Shown one piece after another: positions 47,211-57,015 of a stretch of DNA of 64,000 bases. This DNA is from Mesorhizobium ciceri WSM4083. GTDB lineage: Bacteria; Pseudomonadota; Alphaproteobacteria; Rhizobiales; Rhizobiaceae. The notes below the pieces were generated by a model. It had not been told where the DNA came from and ran no database searches. It saw only the letters and a list, made by a program, of their open reading frames with translations. The position numbers and the translations under genes are program-made. Location of the stretch: the NCBI RefSeq assembly GCF_000519305.1, contig NZ_KI912610.1, positions 1,273,949-1,337,948 on the forward strand, given 5' to 3'. Within the stretch, counting starts at the first letter, position 1. The number at the start of each line of letters is the position of its first letter.

Positions 47211-47845
47211 GCTGCTGCCTCCAGAAGAGAGATATCGGCACCCCGGATAGCATCGAGGTTGCGGCTGACCTTGTCCACCGGCCAGTCCCACCACGCCACC
47301 GCCAGCAGCCGCCTGATTGTCCGGTCGTCGAAACGCATCTTCACCACCTTGGCCGCGTTGCCGGCGACGATCGCATAGGGCGGCACGTCGTGCGTCACCA
47401 CCGATTTCGCTGCGATGATGGCGCCGTGGCCGATTTCCACCCCGGGCAGGACCACCGCCTCCATGCCGATCCAGACGTCGTTGCCGACGATTGTGTCGCC
47501 GCGCACTTCCCTGGACCAGGTCGTCGGGTCAAAACCCTTTTCCCAGCCATGGCCGAAAATATTGAACGGATAGGTCGAAAAGCCGGACATGGCGTGGTTG
47601 GCGCCGTTCATGACGAAGCGCGCCCCCTCGGCGATGGCGCAGAACCTGCCGATGATCAGCTTGTCGCCGATGAACGGATAATGATGCAGGACGCATTTTT
47701 CGGCGAATTTGTCGGGGCCGTCCGGATCGTCATAGTAGGTGAAGTCGCCGATCTCGATGTTCGGCGCATTCACCAGTCCCTTGAGGAAGCCGACGCGGGT
47801 ATGCATCGGGATCGGATGCTTGATGTCTGGGTTGGGTCCGTCCAT
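47207..47845 (-). CDS. CatB-related xenobiotic O-acetyltransferase (hexapeptide type)
   Basis: 212 residues from ATG 47845; ATG 47881 is an in-frame alternative. [20 protein letters not shown] resembles the start of Vat/CatB enzymes, and [46 protein letters not shown] and [16 protein letters not shown] are the standard segments with the catalytic His in NHAM. Such proteins acetylate streptogramin A or chloramphenicol, but many homologues have no resistance role. It is coupled to engB by overlap. Confidence 0.85.
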   Translation of the reverse strand: MDGPNPDIKHPIPMHTRVGFLKGLVNAPNIEIGDFTYYDDPDGPDKFAEKCVLHHYPFIGDKLIIGRFCAIAEGARFVMNGANHAMSGFSTYPFNIFGHGWEKGFDPTTWSREVRGDTIVGNDVWIGMEAVVLPGVEIGHGAIIAAKSVVTHDVPPYAIVAGNAAKVVKMRFDDRTIRRLLAVAWWDWPVDKVSRNLDAIRGADISLLEAAA

Positions 47846-47969
47846 GTCGAAATCCGTCAGAGAAATGGCCGCCAGGCGCATCCGAAACTCGAATGCGCCC
47901 GTTCAAAATAGCGTGATCCGCCCTATAGCACCAATCGGGCGACGAGCGAGCTTTCCTTGACGGGCTTGC

Positions 47970-48284
47970 TCATTTGCTGCCGCGGCAAATCACGATCGGA
48001 TCGGACAGCGCACTGTCGAAACCGCTGCCCTGATAGACGGTGACATTCGCAGCACCGGGCGGCAGCATGAAGGTTCCTTCGACGATTTTCTGGTCACCGG
48101 CGGACGTGTGCAGAGCCCAGCTATAGGTGCAAAACTGAGGCGGCGCCTGGGGTTCGACGTGGCTGCAGTTCAATTGCGCGCCACCCAGCATCGCGGCGCC
48201 GCCGCAGCTGACGGCATCCTTAGCGAGCGCTATTCCGGGCCATCCGGCAATGGCCGCCACGGTCGCGATCTTCAGCCAATTCAT
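47970..48284 (-). CDS. small secreted protein of unknown function
   Basis: 104 residues. A signal peptide (NWLKIATVAAIAGWPGIALA, cleavage about residue 22) leads to a mature part with four Cys (SCGGA, LNCSHVE, FCTYSW and VICRGSK), probably two disulphides. No family recognised. A possible 20-residue upstream extension lacks a ribosome site. Confidence 0.65.
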   Translation of the reverse strand: MNWLKIATVAAIAGWPGIALAKDAVSCGGAAMLGGAQLNCSHVEPQAPPQFCTYSWALHTSAGDQKIVEGTFMLPPGAANVTVYQGSGFDSALSDPIVICRGSK

Positions 48285-48404
48285 CGTCGTATCCTCGCCC
48301 GGCAACGGCCTGCTACCTGAGCCTTTTTGTGGGTCGCAGCCCATGCGTCATTTTTTCCAGGCGGGCTTAGTCCGTCTTGCGCACCGCGTCCAGCGGGATT
48401 ATGT

Positions 48405-48425
48405 GCATGATGATAATAAGCATGC
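48405..48425. promoter_or_regulatory. candidate operator before the MarR-HlyD-MFS operon
   Basis: GCATG and CATGC face each other across an AT-rich 11-nt spacer in a low-GC patch about 40 nt before the MarR gene. It could be its own operator. Confidence 0.3.
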
Positions 48426-48462
48426 TCACTAAAAGTCGCGCCGAAAAACTCCAGTGCCTCCC

Positions 48463-48927
48463 ATGCCATCGTCACCCAACATCAGCTTCGTGCTGCACGA
48501 TGTCGCGCGCCTGCTTCGAAAGCGGTTCGAGCAGAGGTCGCGGGCATCGGGGCTGACCCGCGCCCAGTGGCAGGTGCTGGCCTATCTCAGCCTGCATGAA
48601 GGCATCCACCAGAACAAACTGGCCGACCTGATCGAGATCACGCCGATCACGCTCGCCCGGCTGCTCGACAAGATGGAAGCACGTGGCTTCATCGAGCGCC
48701 GGCCCAATCCCGCCGACCGCCGGGCATGGCTGCTCTACCTGAAGCCGCAAGCCCATCCGCTTATCGAAATCATGCGCAGCAATGGGCAGAAGACGCGTGA
48801 CGAGGCCTTTGTCGGCCTTTCCGCGGATGCGCAACTGCATCTGCTGCAAACCCTATCCCTCATCAAATCCAATCTGCTCGCGGCTTGCGCCCAGCCTGCC
48901 GCCGACCGGGAGAAAACACATGGCTGA
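48463..48927 (+). CDS. MarR family regulator of a DHA2-type efflux operon
   Basis: 154 residues with a winged helix (LTRAQWQVLAYLSLHEGIHQNKLADLIEITPITLARLLDKMEARGFIERRPNPADRRAWLLYL). No classical ribosome site is visible before ATG 48463; GTG 48454 is an alternative. The end overlaps the HlyD gene by 8 nt, so the regulator and pump are co-transcribed. Confidence 0.88.
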   Translation: MPSSPNISFVLHDVARLLRKRFEQRSRASGLTRAQWQVLAYLSLHEGIHQNKLADLIEITPITLARLLDKMEARGFIERRPNPADRRAWLLYLKPQAHPLIEIMRSNGQKTRDEAFVGLSADAQLHLLQTLSLIKSNLLAACAQPAADREKTHG

Positions 48928-50212
48928 ATCAACCTCACCAAAGAAGCCTGTCGAAGAAGACGTATCCGCCGCCGACCGGGCGCGCGACCAGGTCATCCGA
49001 CTGGACAGCGAACGCGAGCAAAGGCGAGCCGGCACCGTCATCGACAATGACGAGCTCGAAGCACCGGTCGCCCTGGAGCCGGCGGCGCTCGAGGCTCCGT
49101 CCAAGGAGCCACGCCAGGCCGGGGTTGCGGTGGCGCCCCCGGCGCCGGTCAAGCCCAAGCGTGGCCGGGCACGGCCGATCCTGTTTGCCCTGCTTCCGGT
49201 CGCGCTGGTCGTCGGCGGCTATTACTACGTCATCGGCGGCCAGGTCATGACGACCGACAATGCCTACATCCAGGCGCAGTCGCTCGGCGTTTCCACCGAT
49301 GTCTCCGGCACTGTGTCCGAGATCGACGTGCACGAGAACGAGGCGGTGAAGAAGGACCAGGTGCTTTTCCGGCTGCGGCCGGCCTCTTTCCAAACCGCTC
49401 TTGCCGCCGCCCAGGCGCAGCTCGGCACGGTACGCAACCAGGTGCTGACCCTGCAGGCGAGCTACCAGCAGTCGCAGGCGCTGATCGAGCAGGCGCAGGC
49501 CGACATCCCCTATTACGAGGCCGCTTTCCAGCGCCAGCAGGATCTGCTCAAGACCTCCACCTCCTCCAAGGCGACCTTCGACAGCGCCCAGCACGACCTC
49601 GTCGCCGCCCGCCAGAAAGTGTCCGTTGCCCAAGCGCAGGCACAGGCGACGCTTGCCCAGCTTGGCGGCGACGCGAGCCAGCCGGTGGAGAAGAATCCGT
49701 TCTACCTTCAGGCGCAATCGGCGGTCGACGACGCCCAGCGCAACCTTGCCGATTCCATCGTCAAGGCGCCGTTCGACGGCATCGTCACCAATGTCGACGC
49801 GCTTCAGGTCGGCAAGTACCTGCCGGCTTCGCAGCCGGCTTTCAGCCTGATTTCGGCGACCGATCTATGGATCGCGGCGGAGCCGAAGGAAACCGAACTG
49901 ACCTATGTGCGGCCGGGACAGACGGCGACGATCAGCGTCGACAGCTACCCCGGTGCCGTCTGGCACGGCACGGTCGCCTCGATCAGCCCGGCGTCGTCGT
50001 CGAGCTTCTCCTTGCTTCCGGCGCAGAACACCACCGGCAACTGGGTCAAGGTCGTGCAACGCATTCCGATGCGCGTGACGTTGGACGATCTCCAGGGCAA
50101 GCCGCCGTTGCGTGGCGGGATGAGCGTCGTGGTCGGCATCGATACCGGCCATGCGCGCGGCCTGCCGGACTTCGTGACGGACCTCCTCGGCCGGTTCGGA
50201 CAAAAGTCATGA
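48920..50212 (+). CDS. HlyD-family efflux adaptor
   Basis: 430 residues: a long, charged cytoplasmic N-terminus (about 1-85), one transmembrane helix (RPILFALLPVALVVGGYYYV), lipoyl-like halves (TTDNAYIQAQSLGVSTDVSGTVSEIDV and VKAPFDGIVTNVDALQVGKYL) and a coiled-coil hairpin between. EmrA-like. ATGA overlap with the transporter gene. It is a paralogue of the emrA-type gene, but clearly diverged. Confidence 0.9.
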   Translation: MAESTSPKKPVEEDVSAADRARDQVIRLDSEREQRRAGTVIDNDELEAPVALEPAALEAPSKEPRQAGVAVAPPAPVKPKRGRARPILFALLPVALVVGGYYYVIGGQVMTTDNAYIQAQSLGVSTDVSGTVSEIDVHENEAVKKDQVLFRLRPASFQTALAAAQAQLGTVRNQVLTLQASYQQSQALIEQAQADIPYYEAAFQRQQDLLKTSTSSKATFDSAQHDLVAARQKVSVAQAQAQATLAQLGGDASQPVEKNPFYLQAQSAVDDAQRNLADSIVKAPFDGIVTNVDALQVGKYLPASQPAFSLISATDLWIAAEPKETELTYVRPGQTATISVDSYPGAVWHGTVASISPASSSSFSLLPAQNTTGNWVKVVQRIPMRVTLDDLQGKPPLRGGMSVVVGIDTGHARGLPDFVTDLLGRFGQKS

Positions 50213-51750
50213 CCGGCGCGTCCGCGACAGGTGGCGTGGTCGCCAATCGCGGCGCCATCACCGCCTGCGTGATCCTGGCCGTGATCATGCAGGCGCTGGA
50301 CACGACCATCGCCAATGTGGCGCTCCCCTATATCCAGGGCAGCGTTTCGGCGAGCGCCGACCAGATAAACTGGGTGCTGACGTCCTACATCGTGGCTGCG
50401 GCCGTCATGACGCCGCCTTCGGGCTACCTCGCCAATCGTTTCGGCCGCAAGCGCATCCTTTTGATATCCATCACCGGCTTCGTCGTCGCATCGGTGCTGT
50501 GCGGCTTCGCGCAGTCGCTGCCGCAGATCGTCGGCTTCCGCCTGCTGCAAGGCCTGTTCGGCGCAGCCCTGGTGCCGCTGGCGCAGAGCATCCTGCTTGA
50601 CATTTACAGCGTCGAGGAGCGCGGCTCGGCGATGGCGCTGTTCGGCGTTTCGGTGATGGTCGGGCCGGTGCTCGGGCCGGTCATCGGCGGCTGGCTGACC
50701 GAGAATGTCAGCTGGCGCTGGGTATTCTACATCAATGTCCCGATCGGCGCCCTGGCTTTCGCCGGCGTGTCGATGTTCGTCCAGGAAACCAAGACGGACC
50801 TCAAGGCGAGGCTGGACTGGCTGGGCTTCGGCATGCTCAGCATAACCATCGCCGCGCTGCAGATGTTCCTCGATCGCGGCGAGCAGCTCAACTGGTTCTC
50901 GTCGTCCGAGATCATCGTCGAGGCGCTGATCTGCGCGTCGGCCTTCTACATCTTCCTCGTCCACACCTTCACCGCCAAAAACACCTTCGTGAACCCGAGG
51001 CTTTTCCTCGACCGCAACTTCGCCGTCGGCATGATCTTCATCTTCATCATCGGCATCACCTATCTGGCCTCGCTGGCCCTGATGACGCCCTATCTGCAGA
51101 CGCTGATGGGCTATCCGGTGGTGACGGCCGGCATCGTCATGGGGCCGCGCGGTCTCGGCACCATGGCTTGCATGTTCCTGGTCGGCAGGCTGATCGGCAA
51201 GGTGGACACGCGCTGGCTGCTGTTGACCGGCCTGCTGGTCACCGCCTGGGCGATGTACGACATGACCGGCTGGACCCCTGATGTGTCGCAATGGACGATC
51301 ATCAGCACCGGCTTCATCCAGGGCGCGGGCCTGGGCTTCCTGTTCGTGCCGCTGACCACCATCACCTTCGCCACGCTGGCGCCGGAGCGGCGCGCGGAAG
51401 GCACAGGCCTTTACAATCTGTCGCGGAACATCGGCTCCAGCGTCGGCATATCGGTGGTCACCGCGCTGTTGACGGAGAACGTGCAGATCAACCACGCCAA
51501 CATCGCCACCTATGTGACGCCCTACAACCAGGCGTTCGGCAATCCGGCGATCTTCCAGGCGATGAACCCATACAGCGCCGCCGGGCGTGCCGCGCTCGAC
51601 GGCGTGGTGACGCTGCAGGCGACGATCATAAGCTATATGAACGACTTCAAGCTGATGATGATCCTGTCGCTTGCCGCCATTCCGCTGGTTCTGTTGCTGC
51701 GCAAGCCGGCGACTCCGGCCAAGATCGACCACAGCGCCGTGATGGAGTGA
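50209..51750 (+). CDS. DHA2 family drug efflux transporter
   Basis: 513 residues with 14 helices; VILAVIMQALDTTIANVALPYIQGSV in helix 1 and LANRFGRKRILLISI loop; GLFGAALVPLAQSILLDIY and WRWVFYINVPIGALAF are typical of EmrB/QacA-like pumps. ATG 50209 overlaps the adaptor's stop. The open frame reaching back to 49867 lies in the adaptor gene. Drug substrates unknown. Confidence 0.9.
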   Translation: MTGASATGGVVANRGAITACVILAVIMQALDTTIANVALPYIQGSVSASADQINWVLTSYIVAAAVMTPPSGYLANRFGRKRILLISITGFVVASVLCGFAQSLPQIVGFRLLQGLFGAALVPLAQSILLDIYSVEERGSAMALFGVSVMVGPVLGPVIGGWLTENVSWRWVFYINVPIGALAFAGVSMFVQETKTDLKARLDWLGFGMLSITIAALQMFLDRGEQLNWFSSSEIIVEALICASAFYIFLVHTFTAKNTFVNPRLFLDRNFAVGMIFIFIIGITYLASLALMTPYLQTLMGYPVVTAGIVMGPRGLGTMACMFLVGRLIGKVDTRWLLLTGLLVTAWAMYDMTGWTPDVSQWTIISTGFIQGAGLGFLFVPLTTITFATLAPERRAEGTGLYNLSRNIGSSVGISVVTALLTENVQINHANIATYVTPYNQAFGNPAIFQAMNPYSAAGRAALDGVVTLQATIISYMNDFKLMMILSLAAIPLVLLLRKPATPAKIDHSAVME

Positions 51751-51772
51751 CGGGCGACGCGCCAAAAAGAAA

Positions 51773-51804
51773 CCGGGGCCCTGTGAGGGACTACAGGACC
51801 CCGG
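51773..51804 (-). terminator. Rho-independent-like terminator of the second fasciclin gene
   Basis: CCGGGGCCCTGT and ACAGGACCCCGG form a near-perfect stem; on the minus strand it is followed by TTTCTTTTT. It lies between the convergent transporter and fasciclin genes. Confidence 0.75.
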
Positions 51805-51911
51805 CCGATACGGCTTCCCAAGAAACGTGGCACCTCGTCATGAGGCGGGAATGGCAGGCCCGAGAAAGCCCCAACGGACCTGCCTTGATCCCCTTTGCCG
51901 GAAGCCGCTCG

Positions 51912-52472
51912 TTACTTCGGCAACAGCACCTTGTTGACGACATGGATGACGCCGTTTGACTGGTTGACGTCGGCGATCGTCACTCGCGCCTCGCCGCCTG
52001 ACTCATCCATGATGTAGAGCTTGCCCTTCTTGACTTCGGCGGTCAGCGTGTCACCGGAGACGGTCTTCATCTCGTACTTGCCGCCCATCGCCTTGGCCTT
52101 CTTCATCATTTCGGCGCCCGAAATCTTGCCGGCCACGACATGCGCGGTCAGCACCTTGGTGAGCTTGCCCTTGTTCTCCGGCTTCAGCAGCGTGTCGACG
52201 GTGCCCTTGGGCAGTTTCGCAAACGCTGCGTTGGTCGGGGCGAAGACTGTGAACGGGCCAGCGCCCTGCAGCGTGTCGACCAGGCCGGCGGCCTTGACCG
52301 CGGCGACCAGCGTCGTGTGGTCCTTCGAATTGACGGCGTTCTCGACGATGTTCTTGGTGGTGTACATCGGCGCGCCGCCGACATTCGGGTTTTTGGCATA
52401 GGCGGGCGCGGCAATCGCCGCGCCGGCGACGAGCGCGGAAAAGGCGATGGTCCTGAATGACGGCAAGCGCAT
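51912..52472 (-). CDS. exported fasciclin-domain protein 2
   Basis: 186 residues with a signal peptide (TIAFSALVAGAAIAAPAYA) and a FAS1 domain. It is a close paralogue of the protein at 41368-41925: [20 protein letters not shown] is identical in both, but the domain's Cys residues are absent here. ATG 52472 follows a GGAGG; the frame to 52526 is not needed. The upstream region shares TCCCGTGATCGGC with msrB. Confidence 0.88.
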   Translation of the reverse strand: MRLPSFRTIAFSALVAGAAIAAPAYAKNPNVGGAPMYTTKNIVENAVNSKDHTTLVAAVKAAGLVDTLQGAGPFTVFAPTNAAFAKLPKGTVDTLLKPENKGKLTKVLTAHVVAGKISGAEMMKKAKAMGGKYEMKTVSGDTLTAEVKKGKLYIMDESGGEARVTIADVNQSNGVIHVVNKVLLPK

Positions 52473-52599
52473 ATGGTCTTCCTCCGGGTGAGGGCTGATC
52501 GGAATTGATAGCCTTTGGAAACGCACAGGCAGTCACGCCGCCGGCCGGGCGCAAGTTTCGCCGATCACGGGAACGTGATGCCGTAGCTGCTTGAACGAA

Positions 52600-52624
52600 A
52601 AAGCCCCGCGCGAGGCGGGGCTTT
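52600..52624 (-). terminator. Rho-independent terminator of the rpmH-rnpA-yidC operon
   Basis: AAAGCCCCGC and GCGGGGCTTT form a perfect stem with a GCGAG loop; on the minus strand it is followed by TTTTTCG. It lies 27 nt after the yidC stop. Confidence 0.85.
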
Positions 52625-52650
52625 GAAGACTGGAGAAAGCGCTGCGCCTT

Positions 52651-54462
52651 CTATTCGGCCGGTGATGGTTTCTTTCGGAACAGCGCGATCAGATTGTCCC
52701 AGAGCTCGATCTTGGCGCCCTGGCGCTTCATGATGATGCCCTGCTGGAGGATCGACAGCGTGTTGTTCCAGGCCCAGTAGATGACCAGGCCGGCCGGGAA
52801 ACCCGCCATCATGAAGGTGAAGATGACAGGCATCCAGGTGAAGATCGCAGCCTGCGTCGGATCCGGCGGCGTCGGGTTCATGCGCATCTGCAGGAACATG
52901 GTGACGCCCATGATCAGCGGCCAGACGCCGATCATCAGCATGTGCGGCAGGGTGACCGGGATCAGGCCGAACAGGTTGAACAGCGACGTCGGATCGGGCG
53001 CGGCCAGATCCTGGATCCAGCCGAAGAACGGCGCGTGCCGCATCTCGATGGTGATGTAGAGCACCTTGTAGAGCGAGAAGAAGACCGGGATCTGCAGCGC
53101 CACCGGCCAGCAGCCGGCAAGCGGGTTGATCTTCTCGGTCTTGTACAGCTCCATCATCGCCTGCTGCTGCTTCATCTTGTCGTCCGCGTATTTCTCGCGG
53201 ATCTCGAGCATTTTCGGCTGCACCTTCTTCATGTTCGCCATCGACGCGTAGGATTTGTTGGCGAGCGGGTAGAAGATGGCCTTGACGATGACGGTGGTGG
53301 CGAGGATCGCCAGGCCGAAATTGCCGAAGAATTTGTACAGCGTGTCGATCAGCCAGAACATCGGCTTGGTGATGAAGTGGAACCAGCCCCAGTCGATCAA
53401 AAGGTCGAACCGCTTGATATGACGATCTTCCGCATAGGCGTTGATCTTGCCGACTTCCTTGGCGCCGGCGAAGATTTCGCTCTCAACCGTCGCCGACTGA
53501 CCGGCATCGACGGTGATCGGATCGGTGAGGAAATCGGACTGGTAGCGATGGCGGCCGTCCTCGAAATAGGCGTAGCGCGGCTGGAACGGCTGCTTCTCGG
53601 TCGGCACCAGCGTCACCGCCCAGTATTTGTCGGTGATGCCGAGCCAGCCGTCGGTCGACTTGCCCGGCGTGAACTGCTTGTCCTTCTCGATGGACGCGTA
53701 TTTGTGCTCCTGCAGGCCTTCCGTGCCGGTGAAGCCGATCAGGCCCTCATGCAGCACATAGGTGCTGGCGACGAGCGGCTTGTCGAAGCGGGTGACGCGG
53801 CCGTAATTGGACAGCGACACAGCGGCCGTGCCCGCATTCTGCACCGTGTCGGACACCGTGAACATGTAGTTGGTGTCGACGGAAAAGGTGCGCTTGAAGG
53901 TCAGGCCCTTGTCGTTCGAATAGGTCAGCGTGACCGGGGTCGTCGGCGTCAGCGTCGCATTGCCGTCGACGGCCCACACAGTCTCGGGACCGGGCACCGC
54001 GCCGGTCTTGTCGTTGCCGACGAAGCCGATCTCGGCATAGTAGCCATTGGGCAGTGCCGCCGGGTTGAGCAGGCTGATCTCGGGCGAGTTCTTGTCGACC
54101 GTCTCGGTGTAGTGCTTGAGCTTGAGGTCGTCGAGACGGGCGCCGGTCAGGTTGATCGAACCCTCGAGGCTCGGCGTGTCGATCCTGGCGCGCGTGGTGG
54201 TGGCGAGCGCCTGTTCGCGGCCGGCCGGCGTCACGACGTCTGTTCCCGGTGCGTTGGGAACGGCGCCAGGGGCGGCGGGCGTTCCGGTGTCGGTACCGGG
54301 ATTGGTGCCGGCGGCCTTCTTCTGCTCCTCGACGCGCTGCTGTTCGACGCGGGCCGCTTCGCGCTGGGCTTCGCTGCGCGGCAACACGTAAAAATATTGC
54401 CATACCGCCAGGATCAGCACCGACAGCGCGATGGTGATGAAGAAGTTCCGGTTGTTTTCCAT
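52651..54462 (-). CDS. yidC: membrane protein insertase YidC
   Basis: 603 residues. One N-terminal helix, a large periplasmic domain (about 60-345), then the conserved insertase core: PKMLEIREKYADDKMKQQQAMMELYKTEKINPLAGCWP and the final NNTLSILQQGIIMKRQG. It inserts inner-membrane proteins with or without Sec. It follows rnpA by 14 nt in the standard rpmH-rnpA-yidC order. Confidence 0.96.
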   Translation of the reverse strand: MENNRNFFITIALSVLILAVWQYFYVLPRSEAQREAARVEQQRVEEQKKAAGTNPGTDTGTPAAPGAVPNAPGTDVVTPAGREQALATTTRARIDTPSLEGSINLTGARLDDLKLKHYTETVDKNSPEISLLNPAALPNGYYAEIGFVGNDKTGAVPGPETVWAVDGNATLTPTTPVTLTYSNDKGLTFKRTFSVDTNYMFTVSDTVQNAGTAAVSLSNYGRVTRFDKPLVASTYVLHEGLIGFTGTEGLQEHKYASIEKDKQFTPGKSTDGWLGITDKYWAVTLVPTEKQPFQPRYAYFEDGRHRYQSDFLTDPITVDAGQSATVESEIFAGAKEVGKINAYAEDRHIKRFDLLIDWGWFHFITKPMFWLIDTLYKFFGNFGLAILATTVIVKAIFYPLANKSYASMANMKKVQPKMLEIREKYADDKMKQQQAMMELYKTEKINPLAGCWPVALQIPVFFSLYKVLYITIEMRHAPFFGWIQDLAAPDPTSLFNLFGLIPVTLPHMLMIGVWPLIMGVTMFLQMRMNPTPPDPTQAAIFTWMPVIFTFMMAGFPAGLVIYWAWNNTLSILQQGIIMKRQGAKIELWDNLIALFRKKPSPAE

Positions 54463-54476
54463 CGAAAGCCCTTGGC

Positions 54477-54830
54477 CTATCGTGTTCCGCGCAGTCGGCG
54501 GGAGAGTTCGGCCTTCAACTGGCCGAACGGAGTGGTAAGCACGTCTTCGCGCCCGACGATGACATAGTCATTGCCAGGCGCCATGTCACTTGCCGCATGC
54601 GTACGGACGGCTTCTCGCAGCCGCCGCCGGACGCGGTTGCGGACAACCGCATTGCCGACCTTCTTGGTGACGGTGTAGCCGACGCGCGGCGACAGGCCGT
54701 CGCCGCGGTCGAGAACTTCAACGAGAAAAAGCCGCCCGCGTCGCTTTTCACCACGACGGACGGCCAGGAATTCCGCGCGCTTCAGAAGCCGCTTGGGATT
54801 TGGTCCCACTGGCTTGCCGGTTGCGGGCAA
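54477..54830 (-). CDS. rnpA: ribonuclease P protein component
   Basis: 117 residues from a TTG start at 54830; the open frame to 54926 lies mostly in rpmH. Basic protein with [28 protein letters not shown], the RNR motif of RnpA. It helps RNase P trim tRNA 5' ends. Exact start uncertain; a GTG a few codons later is also possible. Confidence 0.92.
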   Translation of the reverse strand: MPATGKPVGPNPKRLLKRAEFLAVRRGEKRRGRLFLVEVLDRGDGLSPRVGYTVTKKVGNAVVRNRVRRRLREAVRTHAASDMAPGNDYVIVGREDVLTTPFGQLKAELSRRLRGTR

Positions 54831-54846
54831 CGATCTCGTCTTCCGT

Positions 54847-54981
54847 TCAGGCGCTGAGCCGCTTGCGGCCGCGGTTGCGGCGAGCTGCGACGACGCCGCG
54901 ACCACCCTTGGTGGCCATGCGGGCACGAAAGCCGTGCCGACGTTTGCGGACGAGTTTAGACGGTTGGTAGGTACGCTTCAT
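54847..54981 (-). CDS. rpmH: 50S ribosomal protein L34
   Basis: 44 residues: [20 protein letters not shown] at the start and [11 protein letters not shown] at the end, the exact L34 size and pattern. It starts the operon with rnpA and yidC. A strong sigma-70-like promoter is about 120 nt upstream. Confidence 0.97.
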   Translation of the reverse strand: MKRTYQPSKLVRKRRHGFRARMATKGGRGVVAARRNRGRKRLSA

Positions 54982-55102
54982 TTGTTTTAATACCGCGGGG
55001 TGCGGCCCTTCTTGATTCTGTCACTGTGTAACAGGAGCTTTGCCGGGCCGGCTTTGGCGCGATCGAAACCGCGCCGGGACGAATGGCCCGAGCGTGTGCG
55101 GG

Positions 55103-55131
55103 CTTATAGAAAGAAGGCTTTTGGAAGTCAA
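55103..55131 (-). promoter_or_regulatory. sigma-70-like promoter of rpmH-rnpA-yidC
   Basis: On the minus strand TTGACT (55131-55126) and TATAAG (55108-55103) are 17 nt apart, an ideal spacing. The rpmH leader would be about 115 nt. Confidence 0.75.
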
Positions 55132-55259
55132 TCCGGAGTCGTCGGGCGCAATCCGGCTCCGTTCAGGCCGGTTTATGTTTGCGACCAAGGATGAAATTGG
55201 CAAAAAAGCCGTAATCGCCTAATCTGCGTTGATCAAGTGATCGTGAAGACATTAGCCGC

Positions 55260-56762
55260 ATGAGCGAAACCATACAGGCACAGGAAGGGATCGGCACGGC
55301 GGGGGCCACCGAGGCGCCAGCCGCCGTGCGCACGGTGCCGCTGTCGCGCGGCCTGTCGACCAAGCTGCTGCTGCTGACCATCGTCTTCGTGCTGTTGGCC
55401 GAAGTGCTGATCTTCCTGCCCTGGATCGCCAGCTATCGGCTGAACTGGCTGAAGGAGCGGCTGAGCACGGCGGCGGCGGTGTCGATCGTGCTGGTGCAAG
55501 GTGAATCCACCTCGCTGTCGCGCACGGCCCAGAACGACGTGCTGATGGCGATCGGCGCCAAGGCGATCGCGGTGCGCGACGGCGGCGTCTCGCGGCTGCT
55601 GGTGGTGGCCGAAATGCCGCCGAAGGTCGACGAGCACATCGATATCGCCTCGATCGGCATGATCAAGGGCATGACCGGTGCGCTCGACACGCTGTTTTTC
55701 GGCGGCGACCGGATGCTGCGCGTCTTCGGTCCGGTCGGCGACTCGGACAAGGAGTTCGAACTGATCATGCCGGACAACAGCCTGCGCAATGCGATGCTGC
55801 GCTATTCGCGCAACGTCGCCTTCGTCTCGCTGCTGATCTCGCTGTTCACCGCCATGCTGGTCTATGCCGCCATCGACCTGATCATGATCGGGCCGATCCG
55901 GACGATGACGCGCTCGATGCTGTCCTTCTCCGAGGCGCCCGACGATCCCGGACGCATCATCCATCCGGCTGCCCGCGCCGACGAGATCGGCGTTGCCGAG
56001 CGCGAGTTGTCGCAGATGCAGGAGCGGCTGCAAAAAATGCTTTCCGAGCAGAAGCATCTTGCCGACCTCGGCCTTGCCGTCTCCAAGATCAACCATGACA
56101 TGCGCAACATCCTGGCCTCGGCGCAGTTGATGTCCGACCGTCTGCGCCAGGTCAAGGACCCGACCGTGCAGGCCTTCGCGCCGAAACTGCTGCGCGCGCT
56201 CGACCGCGCCGTGTCCTATTCCGAAGGCGTGCTCCACTACGGCCGCACCCAGGAGCCGCCGCCGGCGCGCCGACGCTTGAGGCTGCGGCAGTTGGTCGAG
56301 GACGTGCACGGCCTGCTCGACATCGAGCAAGGCATCGAGTTCGTCAATTCGGTCGAGCCGGCATTCGAGATCGACGCCGATTCCGACCAGCTGTTCCGCG
56401 TGCTCACCAATCTGTGCCGGAATTCCGTGCAGGCGATGGCGGCAGACAGCGAAAGCGCCCTGGTGCGCCGCCTGGCGGTGTCGGCCGTGCGCCTGGGCAG
56501 CGTCAGCCGCATTGCCGTCAGCGACACCGGACCCGGCCTGCCGCCCAAGGCGCGCGAAAATCTGTTCGCGGCCTTTCGTGGCTCGGCCCGCAGCGGCGGC
56601 ACCGGCCTTGGCCTGGCGATCGCGCACGAACTGATCCGCGCGCATGGCGGCACCGTGGAGCTGGTCGAGAGCATTGGCGGGCGCACCACATTCGCCGTCA
56701 CCATCCCCGACCAGCCGGTCCGGCTCGATCAGGCGCGCAATGGCCTGCGCCGCCCCGCCTGA
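55260..56762 (+). CDS. orphan membrane sensor histidine kinase
   Basis: 500 residues. Two transmembrane helices (about 37-60 and 193-215) bound a periplasmic sensor of about 130 residues, then HAMP, a dimerisation domain with phosphoacceptor His279 in KINHDMRNIL, and an ATPase domain (LTNLCRNSVQAM, DTGPGLPP, GGTGLGLAIAHELIRAHGG). No response-regulator gene lies nearby. The stimulus is unknown. Confidence 0.9.
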   Translation: MSETIQAQEGIGTAGATEAPAAVRTVPLSRGLSTKLLLLTIVFVLLAEVLIFLPWIASYRLNWLKERLSTAAAVSIVLVQGESTSLSRTAQNDVLMAIGAKAIAVRDGGVSRLLVVAEMPPKVDEHIDIASIGMIKGMTGALDTLFFGGDRMLRVFGPVGDSDKEFELIMPDNSLRNAMLRYSRNVAFVSLLISLFTAMLVYAAIDLIMIGPIRTMTRSMLSFSEAPDDPGRIIHPAARADEIGVAERELSQMQERLQKMLSEQKHLADLGLAVSKINHDMRNILASAQLMSDRLRQVKDPTVQAFAPKLLRALDRAVSYSEGVLHYGRTQEPPPARRRLRLRQLVEDVHGLLDIEQGIEFVNSVEPAFEIDADSDQLFRVLTNLCRNSVQAMAADSESALVRRLAVSAVRLGSVSRIAVSDTGPGLPPKARENLFAAFRGSARSGGTGLGLAIAHELIRAHGGTVELVESIGGRTTFAVTIPDQPVRLDQARNGLRRPA

Positions 56763-57015
56763 CGGTTTAGAGCGCTGGGTCGCCCGGCCCTCTTGTCTTC
56801 TGGCCCGATGCTTCTTCCAATGAGCAGGAACCGGCTCAACTTCGGACCGTTGCCATCTGCCGGAATCCCAGCCTTCATCACCAACCAAGGCACTTGTGAC
56901 AAAACTTTTGCCGGATCGGCTTGCTTTTCCGAAATTCAGTCGCTAGGGAACACGTCTCGTCGCGACCGGTCGTTTACAATCGGATTGCGGGGTCATGGAA
57001 AGCATGGCCTGTTGC

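Noticed and set aside
49945-51765. 606-codon minus-strand frame opposite the second DHA2 pump
   Set aside because: Same reason: compositionally biased antisense frame without motifs.
55233-56888. 551-codon minus-strand frame opposite the histidine kinase
   Set aside because: The kinase frame has all catalytic boxes; the antisense product has none.
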